Source of the DNA: Pontitalea aquivivens | GTDB taxonomy: Bacteria; Pseudomonadota; Alphaproteobacteria; Rhodobacterales; Rhodobacteraceae | Length of the DNA stretch: 64,000 nucleotides | Direction: 5' to 3' | Assembly (NCBI RefSeq): GCF_046507575.1 | Contig: NZ_JBKFEY010000002.1 | Coordinates: forward strand, 310,001-374,000 | Part shown: positions 34,565 through 50,752 of the stretch, piece after piece | How positions within the stretch are numbered: position 1 is the first letter of the stretch | Layout of the letters: each line of letters opens with the position of its first letter | The notes under the pieces: model-generated | The model's database searches: none | What the model saw: only the letters and a program-made list of their open reading frames with translations | Told to the model about the DNA's origin: nothing | Made by a program: the position numbers and the translations under genes

Positions 34565-35932
34565 TCAGGCGGGGGTGATGGTCAGCCACACCCCGCCCGC
34601 CGGGCGCAGGGTCAGGATCATCTCAGGCCGCGGATCGCGGCCCCGGATTGCCGTGAACCGATGGCGCGCCAGCAGCGTGGCAAGGATGATCACCGCCTCT
34701 TGCAGGGCAAAGCCCGCGCCGATGCAGATCCGCGGCCCCGCGCCGAAAGGCAGGAATGCAAAGCGGTCGATGGTTTCGGGGGGCAGGAACCGGTCCGGGT
34801 CAAAGCGGTCGGGCGCCTGCCACAGGGCATGATGACGGTGCAGTGCATAGATCGGCAGCATGACCGTGTCGCCCGCACGGATTTCGCGGCCCAGAATCGT
34901 ATCGGGTCGACGTGCGGTGCGCGACAATAACCCCGCCGGGGGATAGAGGCGCAGCGATTCCTCGATGATGCGGCGGTTCAGGCGCAGGGCGGGCAGATCC
35001 TGCGCCGTTGCGGCGCGTGTGCCCAGGGTGGCCTGCGCCTCGGCCCGGGCGCGGTCCTGGACAGAGGGGTCGAAGGCGCAAAGATACAAGGCCCAGGCCA
35101 GCGTCAGCGCCGTGGTTTCGTGCCCTGCCACGATAAAGGTCAGCAGGTTGTCGCGTAGTTCCGCAGGGGTCATCCGGCGGCCGGTTTCGGGGTCTTGCGC
35201 CGCGGCCAGCAGGTCCAGAAGATCCGGCAGGGGGCGGGCCCCGGCCCGCATCCGCGCCGCGATCGCGGCATCGGCATGCTGCTTTAATCCGCGCACCACC
35301 GGCCCTGACACGATCCGCGACGGCCGCGGCACCCAACCTGGCAGGCCGAACAGGTCCAGCAGCGACAGCTTGGCCGATTGCGCTATATAAGCGTCGATGG
35401 CGCGGTGGATCGCGGTGCGGTCAAGCCCCTCATCGCCTGAAAAGGTGACCTCGGAAATCACCTCGAAGGTGGCAGCGACCATCGCATCATGCAGGTCGAC
35501 CGCACGCCCGGTCGCCGCCGACAGCCGCGCGCTGGCCGTCTCGGCGGTGGCGGTCATCACAGGGGCCAGCGCCTCGACATGGCGCGGGGCAAAGACGGGG
35601 GCCGCGGCGCGGCGCTGCCAGCGCCAGTCGGCGCCTTCGGCCACGAACAGCCCCTTGCCCACGGCGGGGCCCAGGATCAGCTTGGTCACTTCGGACTTGG
35701 GGTAATCATCGACCCGGTCCTTCAGGATGCGCCGCAGCGCATCGGGGTCCATCACCATGTGCCAGCGCGCGCCGGTCCAGCCCGAGATCATCGGCGCATG
35801 GGTGGCGATTTCGGGAATGAGGCGCAGCAGATTCTGCCGCGCGACCCGCAGCGACCCCAGCACCCCCAGCGGGCGCGTCGCCAGCGGCACGCGGGCAGGC
35901 AGCGGGGCATCAGGGCGCGCGGTGTGATCCAT
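34565..35932 (-). CDS. Cytochrome P450
   Basis: 455 residues, no membrane anchor, so a soluble bacterial type. I-helix AGHETT (269-274), ExxR E325-R328 in EESLRLYPP, and the heme loop FGAGPRICIG with Cys403. ADWRWQRR near 101-108 is a helix C motif found in CYP102/110-like clans that favour fatty-acid or terpene-like substrates, which is a weak hint. No ferredoxin or reductase gene is adjacent. It is convergent with parC, with 4 bp between stops. Confidence 0.93.
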   Translation of the reverse strand: MDHTARPDAPLPARVPLATRPLGVLGSLRVARQNLLRLIPEIATHAPMISGWTGARWHMVMDPDALRRILKDRVDDYPKSEVTKLILGPAVGKGLFVAEGADWRWQRRAAAPVFAPRHVEALAPVMTATAETASARLSAATGRAVDLHDAMVAATFEVISEVTFSGDEGLDRTAIHRAIDAYIAQSAKLSLLDLFGLPGWVPRPSRIVSGPVVRGLKQHADAAIAARMRAGARPLPDLLDLLAAAQDPETGRRMTPAELRDNLLTFIVAGHETTALTLAWALYLCAFDPSVQDRARAEAQATLGTRAATAQDLPALRLNRRIIEESLRLYPPAGLLSRTARRPDTILGREIRAGDTVMLPIYALHRHHALWQAPDRFDPDRFLPPETIDRFAFLPFGAGPRICIGAGFALQEAVIILATLLARHRFTAIRGRDPRPEMILTLRPAGGVWLTITPA

Positions 35933-35988
35933 GCCCCAAGTTTAGCGCGCCGCGGGGGCGGTCCAAGGGTCTTGCGCGCAAAGCGGGC

Positions 35989-36017
35989 TTGATTTTTTGC
36001 AGCCGACCCAATAGGGA
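35989..36017 (+). promoter_or_regulatory. Predicted promoter of tuf1
   Basis: TTGATT (35989-35994), 17 bp spacer, TAGGGA (36012-36017), about 57 bp before the tuf ATG. The -10 resembles the TAGGAC proposed for the S10 operon at 56224-56229. Confidence 0.45.
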
Positions 36018-36070
36018 ACCCGCGAAGTTGACTCGGGCCTTGACACGGCCCCCCAAATCAGAGGCGCCCG

Positions 36071-37254
36071 CATCATGGCAAAGGCAAAGTTTGAACGGAC
36101 GAAACCGCACGTCAACATCGGGACCATTGGTCACGTTGACCACGGCAAGACGACGCTGACGGCTGCGATCACGAAGTATTTTGGCGAATTCAAGGCCTAC
36201 GACGCGATTGACGGTGCGCCGGAAGAGCGTGCGCGCGGGATCACGATCTCGACGGCGCATGTGGAATATGAATCCGAGAGCCGCCACTACGCGCACGTCG
36301 ACTGCCCCGGCCACGCGGACTATGTGAAGAACATGATCACGGGTGCTGCGCAGATGGACGGCGCGATCCTTGTGGTGAACGCGGCCGACGGCCCGATGCC
36401 GCAGACGCGCGAGCACATTCTGCTCGGCCGTCAGGTGGGCATCCCCTACATGGTCGTCTACATGAACAAGGTCGACCAGGTTGACGACCCGGAACTGCTG
36501 GAACTGGTCGAGATGGAAGTGCGTGAACTTCTGTCGTCCTACGACTACCCCGGCGACGACATTCCGATCGTCAAGGGCTCGGCGCTGGCGGCGCTGGAAG
36601 GCCGTGACCCGGAGATCGGCGAGAATTCGATCCGCGAACTGATCAAGGCGGTTGACGACTACATCCCGACGCCGGCGCGTGCGGTTGACCAGCCGTTCCT
36701 GATGCCGATCGAAGACGTTTTCTCGATCTCGGGGCGCGGCACGGTTGTGACCGGCCGTGTGGAACGTGGCGTGATCAACGTGGGCGACGAAGTCGAGATC
36801 GTGGGCATCCGCGACACGAAGAAGTCGGTCTGCACCGGCGTTGAAATGTTCCGCAAGCTGCTGGACCGCGGCGAGGCGGGCGACAACATCGGCGCGCTGC
36901 TGCGCGGCGTGGACCGTGACGGCGTGGAACGTGGTCAGGTGCTGTGCAAGCCGGGTTCGGTGAAGCCGCACACCCAGTTCGAGGCCGAGGCCTACATCCT
37001 GACCAAGGAAGAAGGCGGCCGCCACACGCCGTTCTTCGCGAACTATCGCCCGCAGTTCTACTTCCGCACCACCGACGTGACCGGCACCGTGAAGCTGCCG
37101 GAAGGCACCGAGATGGTGATGCCGGGCGACAACCTGAAGTTCGAGGTCGAGCTGATCGCCCCGATCGCGATGGAAGAAAAACTGCGCTTCGCCATCCGTG
37201 AAGGCGGCCGCACCGTCGGCGCAGGCGTCGTGTCGAAAATCATCAAGTGATGGC
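36071..37254 (+). repeat. Long direct repeat, tuf unit 1
   Basis: Matches 54943-56126 at all but three positions (36425, 37061, 37182; C here, T in the other copy). Similarity stops abruptly 4 bp outside the gene on each side, the mark of gene conversion rather than a mobile element. Confidence 0.9.
36075..37250 (+). CDS. tuf: Elongation factor Tu, copy 1
   Basis: 391 residues. It delivers aminoacyl-tRNA to the ribosome. G1 GHVDHGKTT, G3 DCPGHADYVKN, NKVDQ, and domains 2 and 3 with CKPGSVKPHTQFEAEAYILTKEEGGRHTPFF and the C-terminal VSKIIK. The protein is identical to the second copy at 54947-56122, and the DNA differs at only three silent positions. Preceded by the P450 gene (divergent) and followed by a terminator and tRNA-Trp. 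Confidence 0.98.
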   Translation: MAKAKFERTKPHVNIGTIGHVDHGKTTLTAAITKYFGEFKAYDAIDGAPEERARGITISTAHVEYESESRHYAHVDCPGHADYVKNMITGAAQMDGAILVVNAADGPMPQTREHILLGRQVGIPYMVVYMNKVDQVDDPELLELVEMEVRELLSSYDYPGDDIPIVKGSALAALEGRDPEIGENSIRELIKAVDDYIPTPARAVDQPFLMPIEDVFSISGRGTVVTGRVERGVINVGDEVEIVGIRDTKKSVCTGVEMFRKLLDRGEAGDNIGALLRGVDRDGVERGQVLCKPGSVKPHTQFEAEAYILTKEEGGRHTPFFANYRPQFYFRTTDVTGTVKLPEGTEMVMPGDNLKFEVELIAPIAMEEKLRFAIREGGRTVGAGVVSKIIK

Positions 37255-37270
37255 ATTCGCATCCTGATGG

Positions 37271-37296
37271 AAGGGCCGCCTTTGGGCGGCCCTTTT
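37271..37296 (+). terminator. Terminator after tuf1
   Basis: Perfect 10 bp stem AAGGGCCGCC/GGCGGCCCTT with a 4-base TTTG loop, then TT CATTT. Clear rho-independent type. Confidence 0.85.
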
Positions 37297-37403
37297 CATT
37301 TGTGGCGCCGGGTTTGGGGCGTGCGGTGCCATTCGGCGCAGATGCCTGGTGCGCCACTTTGCACGGCACGGCCGCAGAACATCACGCCCATGCGAAAAGC
37401 CCC

Positions 37404-37432
37404 TTGATTTCACCCGAAAGGTGCCGTAGCAC
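37404..37432 (+). promoter_or_regulatory. Predicted promoter of tRNA-Trp (and possibly secE)
   Basis: TTGATT (37404-37409), 17 bp spacer, TAGCAC (37427-37432), placing a start a few bases before the mature tRNA end at 37446. Confidence 0.4.
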
Positions 37433-37445
37433 CCGCGCACGGCCT

Positions 37446-37521
37446 AGGGGTATAGCTCAGTTGGTAGAGCATCGGTCTCCAAAACCGAGGGTCGGGGGTT
37501 CGAGTCCCTCTGCCCCTGCCA
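37446..37521 (+). tRNA. tRNA-Trp (anticodon CCA)
   Basis: 76 nt cloverleaf. Acceptor stem AGGGGTA pairs with TGCCCCT, the D-arm carries AGCTCAGTTGGTAGAGC, anticodon loop CTCCAAA with CCA, and TYC loop GGTTCGAGTCC. The terminal CCA is encoded. It lies between tuf1 and secE, the same order as in many proteobacteria. Confidence 0.96.
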
Positions 37522-37627
37522 GGCCGTTCCCGAACACAGACGTGTAGCGACGCTCGGCGCTTGAAATCGGCGCCGGATGCGCGTATCTGACCCCCGGCGC
37601 AATCGGCGCGAGGAAAGAGGACGGACG

Positions 37628-37810
37628 ATGGCAAACCCCCTTCAGTTCATGCAGCAGGTGCGCTCGGAAGTGGCGAAGGTCGTCTGGCCGACGCGGCGCG
37701 AGGTGATGCTGACCACGGCGATGGTCTTTGTGATGGCGGCCCTGACGGCGGCGTTCTTCGCGCTGGTGGACTGGGTCATCCGCTTCGGGGTCGGCGCAAT
37801 CATCGGCTGA
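37628..37810 (+). CDS. secE: Preprotein translocase subunit SecE
   Basis: 60 residues, the short single-membrane-span form (E. coli has three spans). The amphipathic N-terminal helix FMQQVRSEVAKVVWPTRREV precedes a membrane segment at about 28-50. It clamps SecY. The start at 37628 follows GAGGA; a longer in-frame start would add a basic tail. Confidence 0.94.
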   Translation: MANPLQFMQQVRSEVAKVVWPTRREVMLTTAMVFVMAALTAAFFALVDWVIRFGVGAIIG

Positions 37811-37852
37811 CGGGGGGGCGGCCCCGCCGGGGTGATTTCTGGCCGGTTGGAC

Positions 37853-37881
37853 TTGAAATCAAAGACCTTGGGCGCTAAAGG
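37853..37881 (+). promoter_or_regulatory. Predicted nusG promoter
   Basis: TTGAAA (37853-37858), 17 bp spacer, TAAAGG (37876-37881). It would give a leader of about 130 nt before nusG. Confidence 0.4.
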
Positions 37882-37902
37882 GGCGGGACTTTCCAGAGGT
37901 CG

Positions 37903-37940
37903 GCGCGCATCGATTCGGGTCATGCGCGCTGTTTTGTGTT
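37903..37940 (+). promoter_or_regulatory. Stem-loop with T-rich tail in the nusG leader (possible attenuator)
   Basis: GCGCGCAT (37903-37910) pairs with ATGCGCGC (37922-37929), 11-base loop, followed by TGTTTTGTGTT. It lies between the predicted promoter and the nusG start, so it could act as a leader attenuator or as the secE terminator. Confidence 0.45.
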
Positions 37941-38018
37941 CTGGGCTGGCGGGGAAACCTGCCGAACATGCGGAATTTTCGACGGTTATCCGTCGGTGGA
38001 AAAGAGGCACGGGCAAGC

Positions 38019-38555
38019 ATGGCGAAGCGGTGGTATTCGGTTAGCGTCCTCTCGAACTTTGAGAAGAAGGTTGCCGAGCAGATCAAGCAGGCCGTTGCGG
38101 AACAGGGCCTTGAGGATCAGATCGAGGAAGTTCTGGTCCCCACCGAAGAGGTGATCGAGATCCGCCGCGGTAAAAAGGTCACTTCGGAACGGCGCTTCAT
38201 GCCCGGCTATGTGCTGGTGCGCATGGACATGTCGGACAAGGGCTATCACCTGATCAACTCGATCAATCGCGTGACCGGGTTCCTGGGGCCGCAGGGCAAG
38301 CCGCAGCCGATGCGCGATGCCGAGGTCAATCAGATGCTCAAGCGCACCGGCGAGGGCCAGGAGGCGCAGCCGCGCAACCTGATCCGCTTTGAGGTGGGCG
38401 AGAATGTCAGCGTGACCGATGGCCCGTTCGAAGGCTTTTCCGGCATGGTCGAGGAAGTGGATGATATCTCGGGCCGCCTGAAGGTGACCGTGTCGATCTT
38501 TGGCCGGCCCACGCCGGTCGAACTGGAATTCACCCAGGTGTCGAAAGTCGCCTGA
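38019..38555 (+). CDS. nusG: Transcription termination/antitermination protein NusG
   Basis: 178 residues. NGN domain (about 1-115) with RWYSVSVLSNFEKKVAEQIKQAV and PGYVLVRMDM; KOW domain near 128-160 with VSVTDGPFEGFSGMVEEVD. It binds RNA polymerase and either Rho or ribosomal S10. The ATG at 38019 gives the conserved MAKRWYSV start. It begins the nusG-rplK-rplA group. Confidence 0.96.
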   Translation: MAKRWYSVSVLSNFEKKVAEQIKQAVAEQGLEDQIEEVLVPTEEVIEIRRGKKVTSERRFMPGYVLVRMDMSDKGYHLINSINRVTGFLGPQGKPQPMRDAEVNQMLKRTGEGQEAQPRNLIRFEVGENVSVTDGPFEGFSGMVEEVDDISGRLKVTVSIFGRPTPVELEFTQVSKVA

Positions 38556-38644
38556 CGTGAGAGCCGTGGAAGGCGAGGGGCTGGCCCCGGACCATACCAC
38601 TAAACTTCGCCCCAAGGGGTGACAGTGATGAAGGAGAAGGCCAG

Positions 38645-39097
38645 ATGGCCAAGAAAGTCGTCGGGCAGCTGAAGCTGCAAGTCAAGGCGGGGCAGGCGAA
38701 CCCCTCTCCGCCGATCGGTCCTGCGCTGGGTCAGCGCGGCATCAACATCATGGAATTCTGCAAGGCGTTCAACGCCAAGACGCAGGAAATGGAAGCCGGC
38801 TCGCCGGTTCCGGTGATCATCACCTATTATGCCGACAAGTCGTTCACGTTTGAAACGAAGACGCCGCCGGCCTCGTTCCTGCTGAAGAAGGCCGCGGGCC
38901 TGAAGCCGGTGGGCAAGCGTAACCGCCCGAAGGGGTCGACCAAGCCGGGCCGCGAAGTCGCTGGAACCGTGACCGTGGCGCAGGTGCGCGCGATTGCGGA
39001 ACAGAAGATGAAAGACCTGTCCGCGAACGACATCGAAGCCGCGATGCAGATCATCCTCGGCTCCGCCAAGTCGGTCGGTATCGAGGTGAAAGGGTAA
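38645..39097 (+). CDS. rplK: 50S ribosomal protein L11
   Basis: 150 residues. It forms the GTPase-associated centre on 23S rRNA and is the thiostrepton target. AGQANPSPPIGPALGQRGINIMEFCKAFN in the N-terminal domain and the C-terminal rRNA-binding domain ending SAKSVGIEV. GAAGGAGAAGG precedes the ATG. Gap of 3 bp to rplA. Confidence 0.97.
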   Translation: MAKKVVGQLKLQVKAGQANPSPPIGPALGQRGINIMEFCKAFNAKTQEMEAGSPVPVIITYYADKSFTFETKTPPASFLLKKAAGLKPVGKRNRPKGSTKPGREVAGTVTVAQVRAIAEQKMKDLSANDIEAAMQIILGSAKSVGIEVKG

Positions 39098-39100
39098 GCC

Positions 39101-39799
39101 ATGGCCAAGATCGGTAAACGTTCGGTCGCCGCGCGCGCCGCTTTCGAAGGCAAGGACAATCTCTCGGTTGAAGAGGCTGTCAAGCTGATCAAGTCCGCTG
39201 CTTCGGCGAAGTTCGACGAGACGCTGGAAATCGCGATGAACCTGGGCGTCGACCCGCGTCACGCCGACCAGATGGTCCGCGGCGTGGTGCAGCTGCCCAA
39301 CGGCACGGGCAAGACCGTGCGCGTGGCCGTGTTCGCCCGCGGCGCCAAGGCTGACGAAGCCAAGGCCGCCGGTGCCGATATTGTCGGCGCCGAGGACCTG
39401 ATGGAAACCATCCAGTCCGGCAAGATCGAATTTGATCGCTGCATCGCCACCCCGGACATGATGCCGCTGGTCGGTCGTCTGGGCAAGATCCTGGGCCCGC
39501 GCAACCTGATGCCGAACCCGAAGGTCGGCACCGTGACGATGGACGTGAAGGCGGCTGTCGACGCTGCGAAGGGCGGCGAAGTCCAGTTCAAAGTGGAAAA
39601 GGCCGGCGTGATTCACGGCGGTATCGGTAAGGTATCGTTCACCGAGGAAGCACTGGCGCAGAACGTCCGCGCCTTTGTGGACGCCGTGTCGCGTGCCAAG
39701 CCCTCGGGGGCCAAGGGTGCCTACCTCAAGAAGGTGTCGCTCTCTTCGACGATGGGGCCGGGCGTCTCGGTCGACATCACCTCGGCGACAGCGAACTGA
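39101..39799 (+). CDS. rplA: 50S ribosomal protein L1
   Basis: 232 residues. L1 stalk protein, and in many bacteria the translational repressor of the L11 operon. Signature region MPLVGRLGKILGPRNLMPNPKVGTVT. It is followed directly by a strong terminator, so rplKA is a unit separate from rplJL here. Confidence 0.97.
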   Translation: MAKIGKRSVAARAAFEGKDNLSVEEAVKLIKSAASAKFDETLEIAMNLGVDPRHADQMVRGVVQLPNGTGKTVRVAVFARGAKADEAKAAGADIVGAEDLMETIQSGKIEFDRCIATPDMMPLVGRLGKILGPRNLMPNPKVGTVTMDVKAAVDAAKGGEVQFKVEKAGVIHGGIGKVSFTEEALAQNVRAFVDAVSRAKPSGAKGAYLKKVSLSSTMGPGVSVDITSATAN

Positions 39800-39807
39800 T
39801 GAAAAGC

Positions 39808-39836
39808 AAAACCGCCGGGTCATCTCCGGCGGTTTT
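39808..39836 (+). terminator. Terminator after rplA
   Basis: Perfect 11 bp stem AAAACCGCCGG/CCGGCGGTTTT with a 7-base loop; the T-run is part of the stem. Strong intrinsic type, only 17 bp before the next ATG. Confidence 0.85.
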
Positions 39837-39853
39837 GTCATGGGGCGTGCAGC

Positions 39854-40786
39854 ATGAGTACAGATCCGGGCACGTTGACGATTGCGACGATCTGCCGGGA
39901 ACCTGTCTTGAACGTCCTGCGCTTTGTCGCGTGGCACCGACAGCATGGGGCTGATCGGATTGTCATTTATTTCGATGATCCCGCAGATCCCGCGATTGCG
40001 CATATTACAAAGCTCGACTTTGTTGAGGCGATACCGTGTTGCCCTGATTTCTGGCGTGATTTGGGTGTTGATCCAGAGGTCCGCTTTGTCACGCGCCAGA
40101 ATGCGGCGATGACGGCGGCCTACCGTCGCGCCGCGACCGGATGGGTCGGGGTTCTGGACGGCGATGAATTGTTTTATGCGCCCGAAGGGCTTAAGCCGGT
40201 GCTGCGACGACTGGGGCCAGACATCCGGTCGATCCGCATCCAGACATCCGAGAAAATTTCCGCGCCTGATGGTCCTTGGTTTCGTGATCCAATCGACAAA
40301 CACGGCCTGCGGGCGCTGTATGGTGATCTGACACCGCTGATGCGGCGCAATCGGGGTTTGGTAGGGCATGCTATCGGCAAATCCTTGACGCGCAGCGGTC
40401 TGGATTTGCGCCTGATCCGTCAACACTTTCCGGTAGGTTCTGACAGAAAAGAGCTGACCGATCTTGTTCTTGGTCCTGCCGACGGTCTTCGGCTGCTCCA
40501 TTTTTTTGAACAGGGCTGGGAAAGCTGGCGCCGCAAGCTTGACTGGCGGCTTGGAAGCTGGGGCTTTGCGCCACGTATGGCGGCGCATTTGCAAAACCTT
40601 GCGGCGCAGGCAGATGACCCGGAAGCGGTCTGGCGATGGGTATACGCGTTGCTCCACGAATTTGACGAGCTTCGCCTGGACAAGCTTGCCCAATTCGGCG
40701 GCTTGTTTCGGCCTGAACTTGATTTGCTTGCCCCGGCGCGCGCGATGTTCGGGGCCGATCTTGTTGATGCCCTTGCCGCCACATGA
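39854..40786 (+). CDS. Glycosyltransferase family 2-like protein inserted between rplA and rplJ
   Basis: 310 residues. TIATICREPVLNVLRFVAWHRQHGADRIVIYFDDPAD is the nucleotide-sugar fold start seen in the glycosyl-transferase-2-like (Glyco_tranf_2_4) group, and WVGVLDGDELF gives the DxD-type metal site. The C-terminal part is helical and basic with no membrane segment. No ribosome binding site is obvious and the ATG is 17 bp after the rplA terminator. The codons are visibly more AT-rich than those of the neighbours, suggesting a later arrival. The acceptor and sugar are unknown. Confidence 0.8.
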   Translation: MSTDPGTLTIATICREPVLNVLRFVAWHRQHGADRIVIYFDDPADPAIAHITKLDFVEAIPCCPDFWRDLGVDPEVRFVTRQNAAMTAAYRRAATGWVGVLDGDELFYAPEGLKPVLRRLGPDIRSIRIQTSEKISAPDGPWFRDPIDKHGLRALYGDLTPLMRRNRGLVGHAIGKSLTRSGLDLRLIRQHFPVGSDRKELTDLVLGPADGLRLLHFFEQGWESWRRKLDWRLGSWGFAPRMAAHLQNLAAQADDPEAVWRWVYALLHEFDELRLDKLAQFGGLFRPELDLLAPARAMFGADLVDALAAT

Positions 40787-40820
40787 GGCCAGTACCCGTG
40801 TGCGCCTGACAGATTTTCTC

Positions 40821-40849
40821 TTGGCAAGGCCGGTCGCACCGCCTATACC
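40821..40849 (+). promoter_or_regulatory. Predicted rplJL promoter
   Basis: TTGGCA (40821-40826), 17 bp spacer, TATACC (40844-40849), just after the glycosyltransferase stop. Good match at both boxes; gives a leader of about 208 nt. Confidence 0.55.
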
Positions 40850-40855
40850 CGCGGC

Positions 40856-41063
40856 CTGTATCGGGCTTGCGATTCTCGCGGGCTGGATGCGTCGTCCGAG
40901 ATAGCGGGTGCCTTCTGGCTTAATTTCCTGCTTGAGATGGGAAACGAGACGAATTCCGGGGTAGGCCTCGGGCGATCTTCTCGGGAACCGATCGGACCCG
41001 AACCCCGGCGCAAGCCGGGGCCAATGAGAGCCGGGGGGAAACCCCCACACTTGGAGTGAAACC
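40856..41063 (+). promoter_or_regulatory. Candidate L10 leader of rplJL
   Basis: About 208 nt between the predicted start and rplJ. It contains CCCCGGC-GCAA-GCCGGGG (41003-41020) and GGGGG-AAA-CCCCC (41034-41046), the latter just before the GGAG ribosome binding site. In other bacteria the L10(L7/L12)4 complex binds this leader to repress translation; here that is inference by position. Confidence 0.5.
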
Positions 41064-41579
41064 GTGGATAGAGCCCAAAAAGAGAAGGTGGTCGAGGAAC
41101 TCGGCCAGATCTTCGAAAGCTCTGGCGTTGTGGTGGTTGCCCACTACGAAGGCATGACGGTTGCACAGATGCAGGACCTTCGGGCGCGCATGCGCGAAAC
41201 CGGTGGGTCCGTCCGCGTTGCCAAGAACACGCTCGCCAAGATCGCCCTGGAAGGCAAACCCTGCGAAAGCATGGCCAAACTTCTCACGGGCATGACCGTT
41301 CTTGCCTATTCCGAAGATCCTGTCGCTGCAGCGAAGGTCGCGGATGCCTATGCCAAGACGAACGACAAGTTCGTGATTCTTGGCGGCGCCATGGGCAAGG
41401 ACGCTCTGGACCCCGCCGGTGTCAAAGCCGTGGCCCAGATGCCGTCGCGCGAAGAGCTTATCGCTCAGATCGCGTCCTGCATCGGTGCCCCGGCCTCCAA
41501 CATCGCCGGTGCCATTGGCGCGCCTGCTTCCAACATCGCGGGCATCCTCAAGACGCTTGAGGAGCGGGAAGCCGCCTGA
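41064..41579 (+). CDS. rplJ: 50S ribosomal protein L10
   Basis: 171 residues. It anchors L7/L12 dimers on the ribosome stalk. VVVAHYEGMTVAQMQDLRARMRETGGSVRVAKNTLAKIA is the rRNA-binding part, and the C-terminal helix (LKTLEEREAA) binds L7/L12. The start is GTG at 41064 with GGAG upstream. Confidence 0.97.
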   Translation: MDRAQKEKVVEELGQIFESSGVVVVAHYEGMTVAQMQDLRARMRETGGSVRVAKNTLAKIALEGKPCESMAKLLTGMTVLAYSEDPVAAAKVADAYAKTNDKFVILGGAMGKDALDPAGVKAVAQMPSREELIAQIASCIGAPASNIAGAIGAPASNIAGILKTLEEREAA

Positions 41580-41646
41580 CGCAATCTTTGCCTTCGTCGG
41601 GACAGACCTGACGTTGGAAAACCCTATATGAGAATGGAACGGAAAA

Positions 41647-42021
41647 ATGGCCGATCTTAAAGCACTCGCCGAGCAAATCGTGAACCTCACGCTGCTGCAG
41701 GCGCAAGAACTGAAGCAAATCCTGAAAGACGACTACGGCATCGAGCCGGCCGCCGGTGGCGCCGTCATGATGGCTGGCCCGGCTGCTGGCCCGGCTGAAG
41801 CCGCGGAAGAAAAGACCGAATTCGACGTGGTTCTGGTCGACGCTGGCGCGAACAAGATCAACGTGATCAAGGAAGTCCGCGCGATCACCGGTCTGGGCCT
41901 GAAAGAAGCCAAGGACCTGGTCGAAGCCGGTGGCAAGGTCAAGGAAGGCGCCGCCAAGGGCGAAGCCGAAGAAATGAAGAAAAAGCTCGAAGAAGCCGGC
42001 GCGAAGGTCGAGCTGAAGTAA
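41647..42021 (+). CDS. rplL: 50S ribosomal protein L7/L12
   Basis: 124 residues. N-terminal dimerisation domain (about 1-35), Ala/Gly hinge (AAGGAVMMAGPAAGPAEAA), and C-terminal factor-binding domain with EKTEFDVVLVDAGANKINVIKEVRAITGLGLKEAKDLVE. It lies 67 bp after rplJ. Confidence 0.98.
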   Translation: MADLKALAEQIVNLTLLQAQELKQILKDDYGIEPAAGGAVMMAGPAAGPAEAAEEKTEFDVVLVDAGANKINVIKEVRAITGLGLKEAKDLVEAGGKVKEGAAKGEAEEMKKKLEEAGAKVELK

Positions 42022-42027
42022 TCGGGC

Positions 42028-42088
42028 CGGATGCCTTTGCATCCGATCATGTGATTGGGCTGGGTCCGGGGCAATCCCGGGCCCAGCC
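42028..42088 (+). promoter_or_regulatory. Two consecutive stem-loops between rplL and rpoB
   Basis: First: CGGATGC-CTTT-GCATCCG (42028-42045). Second: GGCTGGGTCCGGG (42058-42070) pairs with CCCGGGCCCAGCC (42076-42088), 13 bp with one G-T wobble and a 5-base loop. No T-run follows, so a terminator is unlikely. In E. coli this gap holds an attenuator and an RNase III site; a similar processing or pausing role is likely here. Confidence 0.6.
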
Positions 42089-42263
42089 GAACCTGTCTTG
42101 GCGAGGGCTTCGCGCGTAAGCCTTCCCCAAGGCGGTGTTCCCGGTTCGGGAGCCTTCCGGTGGGACGGGGGGCATGAATGGAACCGGCCCCCTTCATTCG
42201 CATGCGGCGCGTGCCGGGCCCCGACGGCGCGCACCCGCGAAGAGACGAAAGGTCACGACGAGC

Positions 42264-46396
<4,133 letters not shown>

Positions 46397-46400
<4 letters not shown>

Positions 46401-46416
46401 GGGGCTGACCCCTCAC
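46397..46416 (+). other. Stem-loop spanning the rpoB stop codon
   Basis: Perfect 8 bp stem GTGAGGGG/CCCCTCAC with a CTGA loop; the stop codon TGA lies in the left arm. No T-run follows. Possible pause or processing element between rpoB and rpoC. Confidence 0.5.
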
Positions 46417-46450
46417 GCCATCCCCTCTGCCCGTATTCAAGGAATATCAG

Positions 46451-50689
<4,239 letters not shown>

Positions 50690-50706
50690 TCCGAAGACCA
50701 GATGGA

Positions 50707-50735
50707 AAGGCCCCGCATCCAGCGGGGCCTTTTTT
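50707..50735 (+). terminator. Terminator after rpoC
   Basis: Perfect 10 bp stem AAGGCCCCGC/GCGGGGCCTT with a 5-base loop and a following T4 run. Strong intrinsic type, 17 bp before the next ATG. Confidence 0.9.
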
Positions 50736-50752
50736 CACGGGATGGGCAAGGC

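Noticed and set aside
36040..36045. TTGACA as -35 of tuf1
   Set aside because: It is only 30 bp before the ATG and the expected -10 position reads GAGGCG. The upstream TTGATT/TAGGGA pair fits better.
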